Below, one piece after another: positions 40,384 to 49,414 of a DNA stretch of 64,000 bases. A program made the position numbers and the translations under genes. The stretch's first letter is position 1; every line of letters starts with the position of its first letter. This stretch comes from Burkholderiaceae bacterium (lineage in GTDB: Bacteria; Pseudomonadota; Gammaproteobacteria; Burkholderiales; Burkholderiaceae_C), in the NCBI GenBank assembly GCA_024235855.1, contig JACKLN010000001.1, positions 496,001 through 560,000 of the forward strand. The letters are read 5' to 3'. The notes under the pieces are model-generated. The model had not been told where the DNA came from. It made no database searches and saw nothing but the letters and a program-made list of their open reading frames with translations.

Positions 40384-41414
40384 GCCTTGCGCTGCCGCGG
40401 ATCTGGCTGGCGCCGATGGGCGGCGAGGCGGCCTGCGCGCCGCTGGTGGCCGCGGTGTGCAACGCGGGTGGCCTGGGCTGGCTGGGCGGGGCCTACATGG
40501 CGCCGGCGAAGCTGGCGCAGACGGTCGACGCCATCCGCACGCTGACGCCGCTGCCCTTCGGCGTCAACCTGTTCTGCCCGCAGCCCTGGGTGCGCGACGC
40601 CGCACGCGAAGCGGCGTTCACGGCCGCATTGGCCCCGTTCCATGCGGCCCTGGGCCTGCCGCCACCGGCCGTGCCGGTGTCCTGCGAGGAGGACTTCGAG
40701 GCCCAGCTGGCCGTGCTGCGGGACCGCCGCGTGCCCTGGGTCGGCTTCACGTTCGGCGACCCGGGCGCCGCGCGCGTGGCGGCCCTGCACGCGGCGGGCG
40801 CGGAGGTCGTGGGCACGGTCACGAACGTGCCCGAGGCGGTGCAGCTCGCTGCCAGCGGCTGCGACGCGATCGTGGCCCAGGGCGCCGAGGCCGGGGCCCA
40901 CCGCGGCAGCTTCCTCGGCCCGCGCGACGCCGGGCTGGTCGGCACCCTGGCCCTGGTGCCGCAGGTGGTGGACGCCGTGTCGGTGCCGGTGGTGGCGGCC
41001 GGCGGCATCGCCGATGCGCGCGGCGTCGCGGCGGCGCAGGCGCTGGGTGCCAGCGCCGCCGCGGCCGGCACGGCCTTCCTGCTGGCCGACGAATGCCCGA
41101 TCTCGCCGGCCTACCGGGCGGCGCTGGAAACCGGCCAGGGCCACGAGACGGTGCTGACGGCGGCGTTCTCCGGGCGCTGGGCGCGCGGCCTGGCCAACCG
41201 CTTCACCCAGGCCACCGACGCCCTGGTGGCGCGCGGCGAGCTGCCCGACTTTCCCATTCCCAATGCGATGACGCGCCCGCTGCGCCAGGCCGCCGGCCGC
41301 GCAGGCGACGCTGGCGCGCTGTCGCTGTGGGCCGGCCAGGCGCTGCCGTTGGCGCGCCGCGCGCCGGCCGCCGAGATCGTGCGCCGGCTGGCGGCCGGCT
41401 GGAAGGACCGCTGA
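40380..41414 (+). CDS. Nitronate monooxygenase (2-nitropropane dioxygenase-like)
   Basis: A 344-residue FMN enzyme of TIM-barrel fold that oxidises alkyl nitronates or related compounds. IWLAPMGG opens the barrel, FGVNLFCP is near 60-67, GCDAIVAQGAEAGAHRGSF near 161-179 carries the catalytic His and VPVVAAGGIADARG near 203-216 the phosphate site. The ATG at 40380 overlaps the marC stop by four bases. A GMC oxidoreductase gene follows after 3 bp, so marC, this gene and the next form an operon. Confidence 0.87.
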   Translation: MSLALPRIWLAPMGGEAACAPLVAAVCNAGGLGWLGGAYMAPAKLAQTVDAIRTLTPLPFGVNLFCPQPWVRDAAREAAFTAALAPFHAALGLPPPAVPVSCEEDFEAQLAVLRDRRVPWVGFTFGDPGAARVAALHAAGAEVVGTVTNVPEAVQLAASGCDAIVAQGAEAGAHRGSFLGPRDAGLVGTLALVPQVVDAVSVPVVAAGGIADARGVAAAQALGASAAAAGTAFLLADECPISPAYRAALETGQGHETVLTAAFSGRWARGLANRFTQATDALVARGELPDFPIPNAMTRPLRQAAGRAGDAGALSLWAGQALPLARRAPAAEIVRRLAAGWKDR

Positions 41415-41417
41415 CCC

Positions 41418-43037
41418 ATGAGCGACCCGAGCGAGACCTTCGACGTCATCATCGTCGGCGCCGGCACCGCCGGCTGCCTGCTGGCCAACCGGCTGTCGGC
41501 CGATCCGGCCTGCCGTGTGCTGCTGCTGGAAGCCGGCGGGCGCGACGACTACCACTGGATCCACATCCCGGTGGGCTACCTCTACTGCATCGGCAACCCG
41601 CGCACCGACTGGCTCTACCAGACCGAGCCCGACCCCGGCCTCAACGGGCGCACGCTGCGCTATCCACGCGGCAAGGTACTCGGCGGCTGTTCCAGCATCA
41701 ACGGCATGATCTACATGCGCGGCCAGGCGCGCGACTACGACCATTGGGCGGCCGTCACCGGCGACCCGTCCTGGGCGTGGGACGCGGTGCTGCCGCTCTT
41801 CCGCCAGCACGAGGACCACTGGCGGGGCGCCGACGACCTGCACGGCGCCGGCGGCGAGTGGCGGGTGGAGCGCCAGCGCCTGCGCTGGGACATCCTGGAC
41901 GCCTTCGCCGCCGCGGCGCGCGAATCGGGCATCCCGGCCAGCGATGATTTCAACCGCGGCGACAACGAGGGCGTGGGCTACTTCGAGGTCAACCAGCGGC
42001 GCGGCGTGCGCTGGAACGCGTCCAAGGGCTTCCTGCGCCCGGTGGCCGGGCGGGCCAACCTGGTCGTGCGCACCGGTGTGCTGGCCGACCGCGTGCTCGT
42101 CGAGCAGGGCCGCGCCACCGGCCTGAGCGTGATCGAGGGTGGGCAGCGGCGCACCCTGAAGGCCACCCGCGAAGTGGTGCTGACGGCCGGCGCGGTCAAC
42201 ACGCCGGCCCTGCTGCAGCGCTCGGGCATCGGTGCCGGCGCCTGGCTGCAGGCCCAGGGCCTGCCAGTGGTGCACGAGCTGCCCGGCGTGGGCGAGAACC
42301 TGCAGGACCACCTGCAGATCCGCGCCGTGTTCGCCGTCGAGGGCGTGCGCACGCTCAACACGCTGGCCAACTCCTGGCTCGGCAAGCTGCGGATTGCGGC
42401 GGAGTACGCGCTCACTCGCAGTGGCCCGATGAGCATGGCGCCGTCACAGCTGGGCTGCTTCACGCGTTCGTCGCCCGCCCAGCGCTGGCCGAACGTGGAG
42501 TACCACGTGCAGCCGCTGTCGCTGGACGCCTTCGGCGAGCCGTTGCACGGTTTCGACGCCTTCACCGCCAGCGTCTGCAACCTGAACCCGACGGCGCGCG
42601 GCCACGTGCGCATCCGCAGCCCGCGGCCCGAGGACGCGCCGGCCATCCAGGCCAACTACCTGTCCACGCCCGAGGACCGGCAGGTGGCGGCCGACAGCCT
42701 GCGCCTGACCCGGCGCATCGCCGCGATGCCGGCGCTGGCGCCCTACCGGCCGCGCGAGGTCAAGCCCGGCGTGCAGTTCCAGAGCGACGATGAACTCGCG
42801 CGCCTGGCCGGCGACATCGGCACCACCATCTTCCACCCCGTGGGCACCTGCCGCATGGGCCGGGCCGACGACCCGCTGGCGGTGGTGGACCCGCAGCTGC
42901 GCGTGCGCGGCCTGGCCGGGCTGCGCGTGGCCGACGCCAGCGTGATGCCCACCATCACCAGCGGCAACACGAACGCGCCGACGCTGATGATCGCCGAGCG
43001 GGCGGCGGCGCTGATCCAGGCCGGGCCGGCCGCCTGA
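41418..43037 (+). CDS. GMC-family FAD oxidoreductase (choline dehydrogenase-like)
   Basis: A 539-residue FAD-dependent alcohol dehydrogenase/oxidase. The ADP-binding loop VGAGTAGCLLANRLS lies near residues 13-27, LEAGG near 39, GKVLGGCSSINGMIYMRG near 84-101 and the active-site His in TIFHPVGTCRMG near 473-484; DASVMPTITSGNTNAPTLMIAERAA closes the FAD site. Sequence resembles the choline/alcohol dehydrogenase branch. No betaine-aldehyde dehydrogenase gene is adjacent, so choline is not the assured substrate. Confidence 0.9.
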   Translation: MSDPSETFDVIIVGAGTAGCLLANRLSADPACRVLLLEAGGRDDYHWIHIPVGYLYCIGNPRTDWLYQTEPDPGLNGRTLRYPRGKVLGGCSSINGMIYMRGQARDYDHWAAVTGDPSWAWDAVLPLFRQHEDHWRGADDLHGAGGEWRVERQRLRWDILDAFAAAARESGIPASDDFNRGDNEGVGYFEVNQRRGVRWNASKGFLRPVAGRANLVVRTGVLADRVLVEQGRATGLSVIEGGQRRTLKATREVVLTAGAVNTPALLQRSGIGAGAWLQAQGLPVVHELPGVGENLQDHLQIRAVFAVEGVRTLNTLANSWLGKLRIAAEYALTRSGPMSMAPSQLGCFTRSSPAQRWPNVEYHVQPLSLDAFGEPLHGFDAFTASVCNLNPTARGHVRIRSPRPEDAPAIQANYLSTPEDRQVAADSLRLTRRIAAMPALAPYRPREVKPGVQFQSDDELARLAGDIGTTIFHPVGTCRMGRADDPLAVVDPQLRVRGLAGLRVADASVMPTITSGNTNAPTLMIAERAAALIQAGPAA

Positions 43038-43198
43038 CACCTGCCCGGCGGCGGGAAATCCCCGATGCGGTGCGCGCCGCGGCGCGCCTACAGTCCGCCC
43101 ACTCGCAACTGCGCGCCCCCCGGGGCCCGGTTGGACGGGGGCCTGAGGAGACACACAACACGCCCGGCCGAAGCCGGCACTCATCACCATAAGATGCA

Positions 43199-43226
43199 CG
43201 AGGGGCGCCTTGCGGGGCGCCCTTCG
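43199..43226 (+). terminator. Stem-loop downstream of GMC oxidoreductase gene
   Basis: The 11-bp stem (43199-43209 with 43216-43226, one G-U pair) around a six-base loop ends about 190 bp after the GMC stop codon and before the HDOD gene. The following U content is modest. Confidence 0.45.
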
Positions 43227-43305
43227 TCGTTCTGGGGTGGTGTGATCATCGGGTCTGACGGGCAAAGCGCGTGCTGATGGGGCGATCGCCGCAGGGTCGC
43301 CGGCC

Positions 43306-43311
43306 TAGGAT
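43306..43311 (+). promoter_or_regulatory. -10-like TAGGAT before HDOD gene
   Basis: TAGGAT ends 9 nt before the ATG at 43321 and no Shine-Dalgarno is visible, so the leader would be at most 2-3 nt. Confidence 0.4.
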
Positions 43312-43320
43312 CGCCGCACC

Positions 43321-44145
43321 ATGTCCGTGAACCCCGAACTGCGCAGCCTCGACATCGACATCCCCGCCCAGCCCGAGGCGCTGGTGAAGCTCTCGCTGCT
43401 GCTGGCCGAGGACGACATCAACCTCACCGCCGCGGCCGAGCTGATCGAGGCCGACATGGCCCTGGCCGCCGCGGTGATGAAGGCGGTGAATTCGTCGCTC
43501 TACGGCCTCAAGGGCCGGGTGCAGAGCGTGATGCAGGCCATCACCTACCTGGGCATGCGCGAGGTGGCGGCCATCACCTTCGAGATGGGCCTGCGCGCGG
43601 CCTTCCCGCCGGCCCCGGAGCTGGAGCCGCTGTGGCAGCGTGCCGGCCTGCGCGGCCTGCTAATGGGGCGGCTGGCACAGAAGATGTCGGTGGACGCCTG
43701 GGCGGCGCATTCGGCCGGCCTGTTCGAGGAGTGCGGCAAGGCCGTGCTGTTCCGCCATGCGCCCGACCATTACCGCGCCATGCTGCGCGCCGCCGGCGGC
43801 GACGTCGAACTGGCGCAGCTCGAACACGCCGGGTTCGGTGTCAGCCACGATGCCCTGGGCGCGGCCCTGTGCGAAAGCTGGGGGTTGGCCGCGGCGGCCG
43901 TGGCCAGCGTGCGCCACCACGTGGCGGTGCAGGCCGACCACCACCTGCCACCCGCCGTGGCCAACGGCCGGCGCACGCTGCTGGCACTGTCGGCCGTGGT
44001 GCAGACCATGTTGACGGCACCGGAGACGCTGGACGACGCGGTGGCCACCCTGGCGCCGCAGGCCGACCTGGATGCGACGCTGCTGCTGCGTGGCGTGCGC
44101 CAGATCAAGGAACAGCTCGACGAGGCGGCGGCGCACGGCCGCTGA
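43321..44145 (+). CDS. HDOD-domain protein
   Basis: A 274-residue single-domain HDOD protein, a phosphodiesterase-like fold without the HD residues. PAQPEALVKLSLLLAEDD opens it, IEADMALAAAVMKAVNSSLYGLKGRVQSVMQAITYLGMREV (about residues 41-81) is the diagnostic segment, and FEECGKAVLFRHAP near 137-150 follows. Such proteins are signalling outputs tied to c-di-GMP or chemotaxis; no partner domain is fused here. The gene appears monocistronic and possibly leaderless. Confidence 0.88.
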   Translation: MSVNPELRSLDIDIPAQPEALVKLSLLLAEDDINLTAAAELIEADMALAAAVMKAVNSSLYGLKGRVQSVMQAITYLGMREVAAITFEMGLRAAFPPAPELEPLWQRAGLRGLLMGRLAQKMSVDAWAAHSAGLFEECGKAVLFRHAPDHYRAMLRAAGGDVELAQLEHAGFGVSHDALGAALCESWGLAAAAVASVRHHVAVQADHHLPPAVANGRRTLLALSAVVQTMLTAPETLDDAVATLAPQADLDATLLLRGVRQIKEQLDEAAAHGR

Positions 44146-44243
44146 CCCGGGTTTCCCCCGAAAGGGGGGCGTGCGACCCCTCTGTCACAGGGGCATGGTG
44201 CTCGGCTACGCTAGGTGGTTTGTTCCCACCTGACACAGCCACC

Positions 44244-45932
44244 ATGTCCGCCACCGTTTCGCCCGACCAGCTGCCGCTGCAGCGCCTGTACCACTGGGAG
44301 CGCACAGCACCCGACCGCGTGGCCTTCACGCAGCCGGTGGGCGGCGGCCAGACCGTGGACTACACGTGGAAGCAGGTGGTCGACCAGGCGCGCCGCATGG
44401 CCGCCCACCTGCAGGCGCAGGGCATCGGCGCCGGCGACAAGGTGGCCATGCTGTCGAAGAACACGGCGCACTGGATGATGACCGACTACGCCATCTGGAT
44501 GGCCGGCGCGATCTCGGTCCCGCTGTACCCGACGCTGGCCGCCGGCACCATCCGCCAGATCCTCGAGCACAGCGAGGCCAAGCTGCTGTTCGTCGGCAAG
44601 CTCGACGGCTGGCTGGGCATGAAGCCGGGCATCCCCGAGGGCCTGCCCTGCATCCACCACCCGCTGGCCGAGGCCGACGCGAAGAAGAGCTACCCGGGCT
44701 GGGACGACATCGTCGCCAAGACCGCGCCGCTGGCCGGCGAGCCGGTGCGCCCGGCCGACGACCTGTCCACCATCATGTACACCTCGGGCACGACCGGCGC
44801 GCCCAAGGGCGTGATGCACACTTTCGGCAACTTCATGGCCGCGGTGGCCGCCGGCCTGGAGCGCATCCCGCAGAACGCGGATTCGCGCATGCTGTCGTAC
44901 CTGCCGCTGTCGCACGTGGTCGAGCGTGCGCTGGTGGAGCATGCGCAGCTGACCACCGGCATGCACGTGTTCTTTGCCGAGAGCCTGGACACCTTCACCA
45001 CCGACATGCAGCGCGCGCGGCCCACCGTGTTCTTCTCGGTGCCGCGGCTGTGGGTCAAGTTCCAGCAGGCGGTCAGCCACAAGATGCCGCCGAAGAAGCT
45101 GGACCTGTTCCTGAAGATCCCGGTGCTGTCGGGCATCGTGAAGAAGAAGATCCTCTCCACGCTGGGCCTGGACCAGTGCATCTTCGCCGCCGGCGGCGCG
45201 GCGCCGATGCCGGCCGAACTGCTCGCCTGGTACAGCAAGCTGGGCCTGAACATCGCCGAGGGCTACGGCATGACCGAGAACATCGGTGCCAGCCACATCA
45301 CCACCGGCGACCCCGACAGCTTCGGCACCGTGGGGCGGCCCTACGCGCCGGTGCAGTGCCGCATCGCGCCGGACAACGGCGAGATCCAGGTCAAGGCGCC
45401 GTGGAACATGCTGGGCTACTACAAGCAGCCCGAGCTGACCGCGGAGATGTTCACCGACGACGGCTGGCTCAAGACCGGCGACAAGGGCAGCACCGATGCC
45501 CAGGGCCGGCTGAAGATCACCGGCCGCGTGAAGGACCTGTTCAAGACCAGCAAGGGCAAATACGTGGCCCCGGCGCCCATCGAGGACAAGCTGGTCATGC
45601 ACAACGCGGTGGAGGCCTGCTGCGTGACGGGTGCCAACCTGGGCCAGCCGCTGGCGCTGCTGATGATCAATGCCGAGGCCTCGGCGTTGGTGAAGAACGG
45701 CGGCAAGGCCGAGCTGGAAGCCTCGCTGGCCGAACACCTGAAGCACATCAACGAGACGCTCGACCCGCACGAGCAGCTCGACTGCCTGGTGATCACGTCG
45801 GAAGCCTGGACGGTGGACAACGACCTCATCACGCCCACCTTCAAGGTCAAGCGCAACCGCATCGAGGACATGTTCGCGAAGAACTACGAACGATGGACCG
45901 GCATGCGCAAGCCCGTCGTGTGGCATGGCTGA
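44244..45932 (+). CDS. Long-chain acyl-CoA synthetase-type AMP-forming ligase
   Basis: A 562-residue adenylate-forming enzyme that activates a carboxylic (probably fatty) acid to its CoA thioester. The ATP loop is TIMYTSGTTGAPKGVMHT near residues 173-190, GYGMTEN near 339-345, WLKTGDKG near 410-417 and KITGRVKDLFKTSKGKYVAP near 425-444; the C-terminal DLITPTFKVKRNRI contains the catalytic lysine. It is of the bubblegum-like long-chain class (FadD15 type) by its KYVAP motif. The ATG at 44244 fits the family; the GST gene overlaps its end by 8 bp. Confidence 0.9.
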   Translation: MSATVSPDQLPLQRLYHWERTAPDRVAFTQPVGGGQTVDYTWKQVVDQARRMAAHLQAQGIGAGDKVAMLSKNTAHWMMTDYAIWMAGAISVPLYPTLAAGTIRQILEHSEAKLLFVGKLDGWLGMKPGIPEGLPCIHHPLAEADAKKSYPGWDDIVAKTAPLAGEPVRPADDLSTIMYTSGTTGAPKGVMHTFGNFMAAVAAGLERIPQNADSRMLSYLPLSHVVERALVEHAQLTTGMHVFFAESLDTFTTDMQRARPTVFFSVPRLWVKFQQAVSHKMPPKKLDLFLKIPVLSGIVKKKILSTLGLDQCIFAAGGAAPMPAELLAWYSKLGLNIAEGYGMTENIGASHITTGDPDSFGTVGRPYAPVQCRIAPDNGEIQVKAPWNMLGYYKQPELTAEMFTDDGWLKTGDKGSTDAQGRLKITGRVKDLFKTSKGKYVAPAPIEDKLVMHNAVEACCVTGANLGQPLALLMINAEASALVKNGGKAELEASLAEHLKHINETLDPHEQLDCLVITSEAWTVDNDLITPTFKVKRNRIEDMFAKNYERWTGMRKPVVWHG

Positions 45933-46569
45933 GCCTGGCGGCCTCGTCCTGCACGGTGAACCCGGCTGGGGCTCGGCGATCGTCGAGGCCCAACTGGCGT
46001 TCTATGGCCTGCCCTTCCGTTTCGAGGCCACCGGCGACCTGTTCGATTCGGCCGAGGCGCGCGAGCGCCTGCGCCCGCTGAACCCGCTGGCCCAGGTGCC
46101 GGTGCTGGTGCTGCCCGATGGTGCGGTGATGACCGAGAGTGCGGCCATCACGCTGCACCTGGCCGACCTGACCGGCCGCGATGACCTGGTGCCGGGCCCG
46201 CAGGCCGCCGAGCGCGCGGCCTTCCTGCGCTGGCTGGTCTTCCTGGTGGCCAACGTGTACCCGACCTTCACCTACGCCGACGACCCGGCGCGCTTCGTGA
46301 AGGCCGACGAGTCCGTTCGGACGGCGTTCCGCGCCGAGGTGGACGCCTATGCGCGCCAGCTGTGGGGCCATGTCGAGGCGGCCGCCGTCGGGCCCTGGTT
46401 CCTGGGTCAGCGCTTCTCGGCGCTGGATGTCTACCTGGCGGTGATGACGAAGTGGCGCCCCCGGCGCGAGTGGTTCGCCGCCCATGCGCCGAGACTGCTG
46501 GCCGCGGCCGACGCCGCGGCGGCGCTGCCGACCGTCGCGCCGGTGATGGCGCGAAACTTCGGCGGCTGA
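45925..46569 (+). CDS. Glutathione S-transferase family protein
   Basis: A 214-residue GST. The thioredoxin-like N-terminal half has AIVEAQLAFYGLPFRFE and NPLAQVPVLVLPDGAVMTESAAITLHLAD, with the cis-proline and the glutathione-binding E-S pair. The helical C-terminal half contains the FSALDVYLAVMTKW capping box. The N-terminal catalytic Ser/Cys is not obvious (GEPGWGSAIVE). Its start lies inside the end of the acyl-CoA synthetase gene, so translation is coupled. Substrate unknown. Confidence 0.87.
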   Translation: MAEPGGLVLHGEPGWGSAIVEAQLAFYGLPFRFEATGDLFDSAEARERLRPLNPLAQVPVLVLPDGAVMTESAAITLHLADLTGRDDLVPGPQAAERAAFLRWLVFLVANVYPTFTYADDPARFVKADESVRTAFRAEVDAYARQLWGHVEAAAVGPWFLGQRFSALDVYLAVMTKWRPRREWFAAHAPRLLAAADAAAALPTVAPVMARNFGG

Positions 46570-46582
46570 TTCGGCCGCCGAC

Positions 46583-47149
46583 TCAACCGGCCTCGCCGCG
46601 GCGCAGCTTCTCGCTGCGCCAGTAGACATCGTCGCCGCCGTCCATGCGGTTGAGCACGCGGGCGAGCACGAACAGCAGGTCCGACAGGCGGTTCAGGTAC
46701 TGGCGCGGTGCGGCGTTCACCGGCTCGGCGGCGGCCAGCGCCACCACGGCGCGTTCCGCGCGGCGCGCGATGGTGCGGCTCACGTGCGCCAGCGCGGCGG
46801 CGCGGCTGCCGGCAGGCAGGATGAACTCCTGCAACCGCGGCAGCGTGGCGTTATGCCGTTCCAGCGCCGCGTCGAGCGCGGCCACGGCCTCGTCCTTCAA
46901 CAGCACGAAGCCGGGGATGGACAGTTCGCCACCCAGGTTGAACAGCTCGTGCTGCACCTCCACCAGGAGTTGGCGCACGTCGTCGGGCAGCGCTTCGCAC
47001 AGCAACACGCCGAGGCTGGAGTTGAGTTCGTCGACGTCGCCCATCGCCGCCACGCGCAGCGCGTCCTTGCGCGTGCGCGTGCCGTCGCCGAGCCCGGTGG
47101 TGCCGTCGTCGCCGGTGCGGGTGGCGATCTGCGTGAGTCGGTTGGCCAT
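46583..47149 (-). CDS. Cob(I)alamin adenosyltransferase, PduO type
   Basis: The enzyme makes adenosylcobalamin from cob(I)alamin and ATP. The 188-residue protein has the ATP-binding N terminus TRTGDDGTTGLGDGTRTRKD (residues about 10-29), GDVDELNSSLG near 37-47 and LNRLSDLLFVLARVLN near 157-172, all diagnostic of the PduO/MMAB family. The ATG at 47149 (MANRL) is chosen; an ATG four codons upstream is in frame. It is convergent with the GST gene and divergent from the D-lactate dehydrogenase-like gene. No B12-dependent enzyme is near. Confidence 0.93.
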   Translation of the reverse strand: MANRLTQIATRTGDDGTTGLGDGTRTRKDALRVAAMGDVDELNSSLGVLLCEALPDDVRQLLVEVQHELFNLGGELSIPGFVLLKDEAVAALDAALERHNATLPRLQEFILPAGSRAAALAHVSRTIARRAERAVVALAAAEPVNAAPRQYLNRLSDLLFVLARVLNRMDGGDDVYWRSEKLRRGEAG

Positions 47150-47182
47150 GGGGGTGATCATGCCAGCGGCGGGGGGTGTCCC

Positions 47183-47188
47183 TAGAAT
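47183..47188 (+). promoter_or_regulatory. -10-like TAGAAT before the FAD dehydrogenase gene
   Basis: TAGAAT ends 24 nt before the ATG at 47213. Unlike the leaderless cases a GGAGA ribosome-binding site lies between them, so this gene has a short conventional leader. Confidence 0.4.
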
Positions 47189-47212
47189 GCACGTGCCCTT
47201 CTGGAGACGCCG

Positions 47213-48634
47213 ATGAACGCCCCGCTGCCCAACGAGGTCCTGCCCGCCTACGACCGCCGGCCCGTGCCGGAGGTGATGCTGGCGGCACTGCGCGAGCGCT
47301 TCGGGGACCGCTGCTCCACGGTGGCCGCGGTGCGCGAGCAGCATGGCCGCGACGAAAGCCCGTTCCCGGTCACGCCGCCCGATGCGGTGGTGTTCTGCGA
47401 GAGCACCGACGAGGTGGCCTTCGTGGTGACGCAGGCGGCGGCGCACGGTGTGCCGGTGATTCCCTTCGGCGTGGGCTCCTCGCTGGAAGGCCACCTGCTG
47501 GCCGTGCAGGGCGGCGTCAGCGTGGATCTCTCCCGCATGACGCGCATCGTGCGCGTGAACCCGGAGGACCTGACGGTCACCGTGGAGGCCGGCGTCACGC
47601 GCGAGCAGCTCAACCGCGAGGTCAAGGACCAGGGCCTGTTCTTCCCCATCGACCCCGGCGCCAACGCCAGCCTGGGCGGCATGGCAGCCACCCGTGCCAG
47701 CGGCACGAACGCCGTGCGCTACGGCACCATGCGCGAGAACGTGCTCGGGCTGACGGTGGTCACCGCCAGTGGCGAGATCATCCACACGGGCACGCGCGCC
47801 AAGAAGAGCAGCGCCGGCTACGACCTGACGCGGCTGTTCGTCGGCAGCGAGGGCACGCTGGGCGTGATGACCGAGGTCACGCTCAAGCTCTACCCGCTGC
47901 CCGAGGCGGTGAGCGCGGCGATCTGCCAGTTCAGCGACGTTGCCTCGGCGGTCAACGCCACGATCCAGATCATCCAGATGGGCGTGCCGATCGCGCGCTG
48001 CGAACTGCTCGACGCCAATGCCGTGCGATTCATCAACGGGCAGAGCAAGCTCGGCCTGAAGGAGATGCCGCTGCTGCTGATGGAATTCCACGGCAGCGAC
48101 GCCGGTGTCAAGGAACAGGCCGAGACGGTGCAGGCCATCACCGCCGAGTTCGGTGGCGCCGACTTCGAATGGGCGAGCACACCAGAGGAGCGCACCCGGC
48201 TGTGGACGGCCCGCCACAAGGCCTACTTCGCCGGCATGACGATGAACCCGGGCTGCCGCACCGTGACCACCGACACCTGTGTGCCGATCTCGCGCCTGGC
48301 CGAGATCATCGAGGCCTCGGTGGCCGATGCCGATGCCAGTGGCCTGCCGTACTACATCGTTGGCCACGTGGGCGACGGCAACTTCCATCTGGCCTACATG
48401 GTCAGGGAGGGCGACGCGGCACAGCGCGCCACCGCCGAGCGGCTGTCGATGGAGATGGTGCAGCGCGCGATCGCGATGGAAGGCACCTGCACCGGCGAGC
48501 ACGGGATCGGCCTGCACAAGATGGGCTTCCTGGTGGACGAGGCCGGCGCCGGCAGCATCGCGCTGATGCGCGAGATCAAGCGGGCGCTGGACCCGAAGAA
48601 CATCATGAACCCGGGCAAGATCTTCGTGCTCTGA
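47213..48634 (+). CDS. FAD-linked D-lactate dehydrogenase / 2-hydroxyacid oxidase
   Basis: A 473-residue flavoprotein of the FAD_binding_4 (vanillyl-alcohol oxidase) family with a C-terminal FAD-oxidase domain. VPVIPFGVGSSLEGH (residues about 80-94), DPGANASLGGMAATRASGTNAVRYGTMRENVLGL (about 148-181) and GSEGTLGVMTEVTLKLYPLP (about 210-229) form the FAD site; GHVGDGNFH and GTCTGEHGIGLHK carry active-site histidines. The profile suits D-lactate dehydrogenase (cytochrome) better than GlcD, which would have glcE and glcF beside it. It is followed by a protease gene. Confidence 0.9.
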   Translation: MNAPLPNEVLPAYDRRPVPEVMLAALRERFGDRCSTVAAVREQHGRDESPFPVTPPDAVVFCESTDEVAFVVTQAAAHGVPVIPFGVGSSLEGHLLAVQGGVSVDLSRMTRIVRVNPEDLTVTVEAGVTREQLNREVKDQGLFFPIDPGANASLGGMAATRASGTNAVRYGTMRENVLGLTVVTASGEIIHTGTRAKKSSAGYDLTRLFVGSEGTLGVMTEVTLKLYPLPEAVSAAICQFSDVASAVNATIQIIQMGVPIARCELLDANAVRFINGQSKLGLKEMPLLLMEFHGSDAGVKEQAETVQAITAEFGGADFEWASTPEERTRLWTARHKAYFAGMTMNPGCRTVTTDTCVPISRLAEIIEASVADADASGLPYYIVGHVGDGNFHLAYMVREGDAAQRATAERLSMEMVQRAIAMEGTCTGEHGIGLHKMGFLVDEAGAGSIALMREIKRALDPKNIMNPGKIFVL

Positions 48635-48646
48635 CGGCACGGCCGG

Positions 48647-49405
48647 ATGCAGCGCCGTTCCCTGTTGCTGGCGGCCGCCGCGCTGGGCATGGCGCGGCAG
48701 GCGCTGGCCGACGTGCCGGGCGTGATCGCCGCGGCACGTGCCTCGGTGCTGCCCGTCGGCCGCTTCGACCCCCTGGCCAGCCCGCGCTTCGGCTTTCGCG
48801 GCACGGCCTTCGCCGTGGGCGACGGGCGTCACCTGGTGACCAACCAGCACGTGGTGGGCGATGCCGAAGACGCGCTGGCGCAGTGGGTGGTGCAGCAGCC
48901 CCTGCCCGACGGCGCCAGCGCCTGGCGCCGGGTGGAGGTGGTCAGCCGCGACCGCGAGCACGACCTGGTGCTGCTGCGCCTGCAGGACGGCGACCCCCTG
49001 CCCCCGCTGGCCCTGGCCGATGACGCGGTGCTGCGCGAAGGCCTGGCGGTGCTGCTGATGGGCTTCCCGATCGGCGGCATCCTGGGCTTTCAGCCGGTGA
49101 CGCATCGCGGCATGGTGTCGTCGATCGCGCCCATCGCGCTGCCGGCCGCCAACGCGCGCCAGCTGCGCGACCAGGCCCTGGCCACGCTGCGCCGCGGCAG
49201 CTTCGACATCGCGCAGCTGGACGCCACCGCCTACCCGGGCAACAGCGGTGGCCCGGTGCTGGACGCCGCCACCGGGCAGGTGGTGGCGGTGGTCAACATG
49301 GTGCTGGTGCGCGGCAGCCGCGAGGCGGCGCTGTCGTCGCCCAGCGGGATCAGCTATGCGATCCCGGGGCGCTGGGTGCGGGCGCTGGTGGACGCCGCCC
49401 GCTGA
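48647..49405 (+). CDS. Exported trypsin-like serine protease (S1C-like, no PDZ)
   Basis: A 252-residue protein with a signal peptide (MQRRSLLLAAAALGMARQALA, cleavage near residue 21). The catalytic triad is H68 in TNQHVV, D106 in EHDLVLL and S200 in GNSGGP. The fold matches the HtrA/DegP protease core but no PDZ domain follows. It lies 12 bp after the dehydrogenase gene and may share its transcript. Periplasmic quality control is possible; nothing fixes the substrate. Confidence 0.85.
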   Translation: MQRRSLLLAAAALGMARQALADVPGVIAAARASVLPVGRFDPLASPRFGFRGTAFAVGDGRHLVTNQHVVGDAEDALAQWVVQQPLPDGASAWRRVEVVSRDREHDLVLLRLQDGDPLPPLALADDAVLREGLAVLLMGFPIGGILGFQPVTHRGMVSSIAPIALPAANARQLRDQALATLRRGSFDIAQLDATAYPGNSGGPVLDAATGQVVAVVNMVLVRGSREAALSSPSGISYAIPGRWVRALVDAAR

Positions 49406-49414
49406 GTGCCTGCG

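Larger units (their letters stand above)
43038..43320. other. 283-bp gap with stem-loops, possible untranslated RNA or terminator
   Basis: No convincing gene. On the given strand CCGGC-CGAA-GCCGG (about 43165-43178) is a short stem with a GNRA-like loop, and CGAGGGGCGCC (43199-43209) pairs with GGCGCCCTTCG (43216-43226), 11 bp with one G-U pair, followed by TTCGTCGTTC. This could be the terminator of the GMC operon or the end of a small RNA. Confidence 0.35.
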
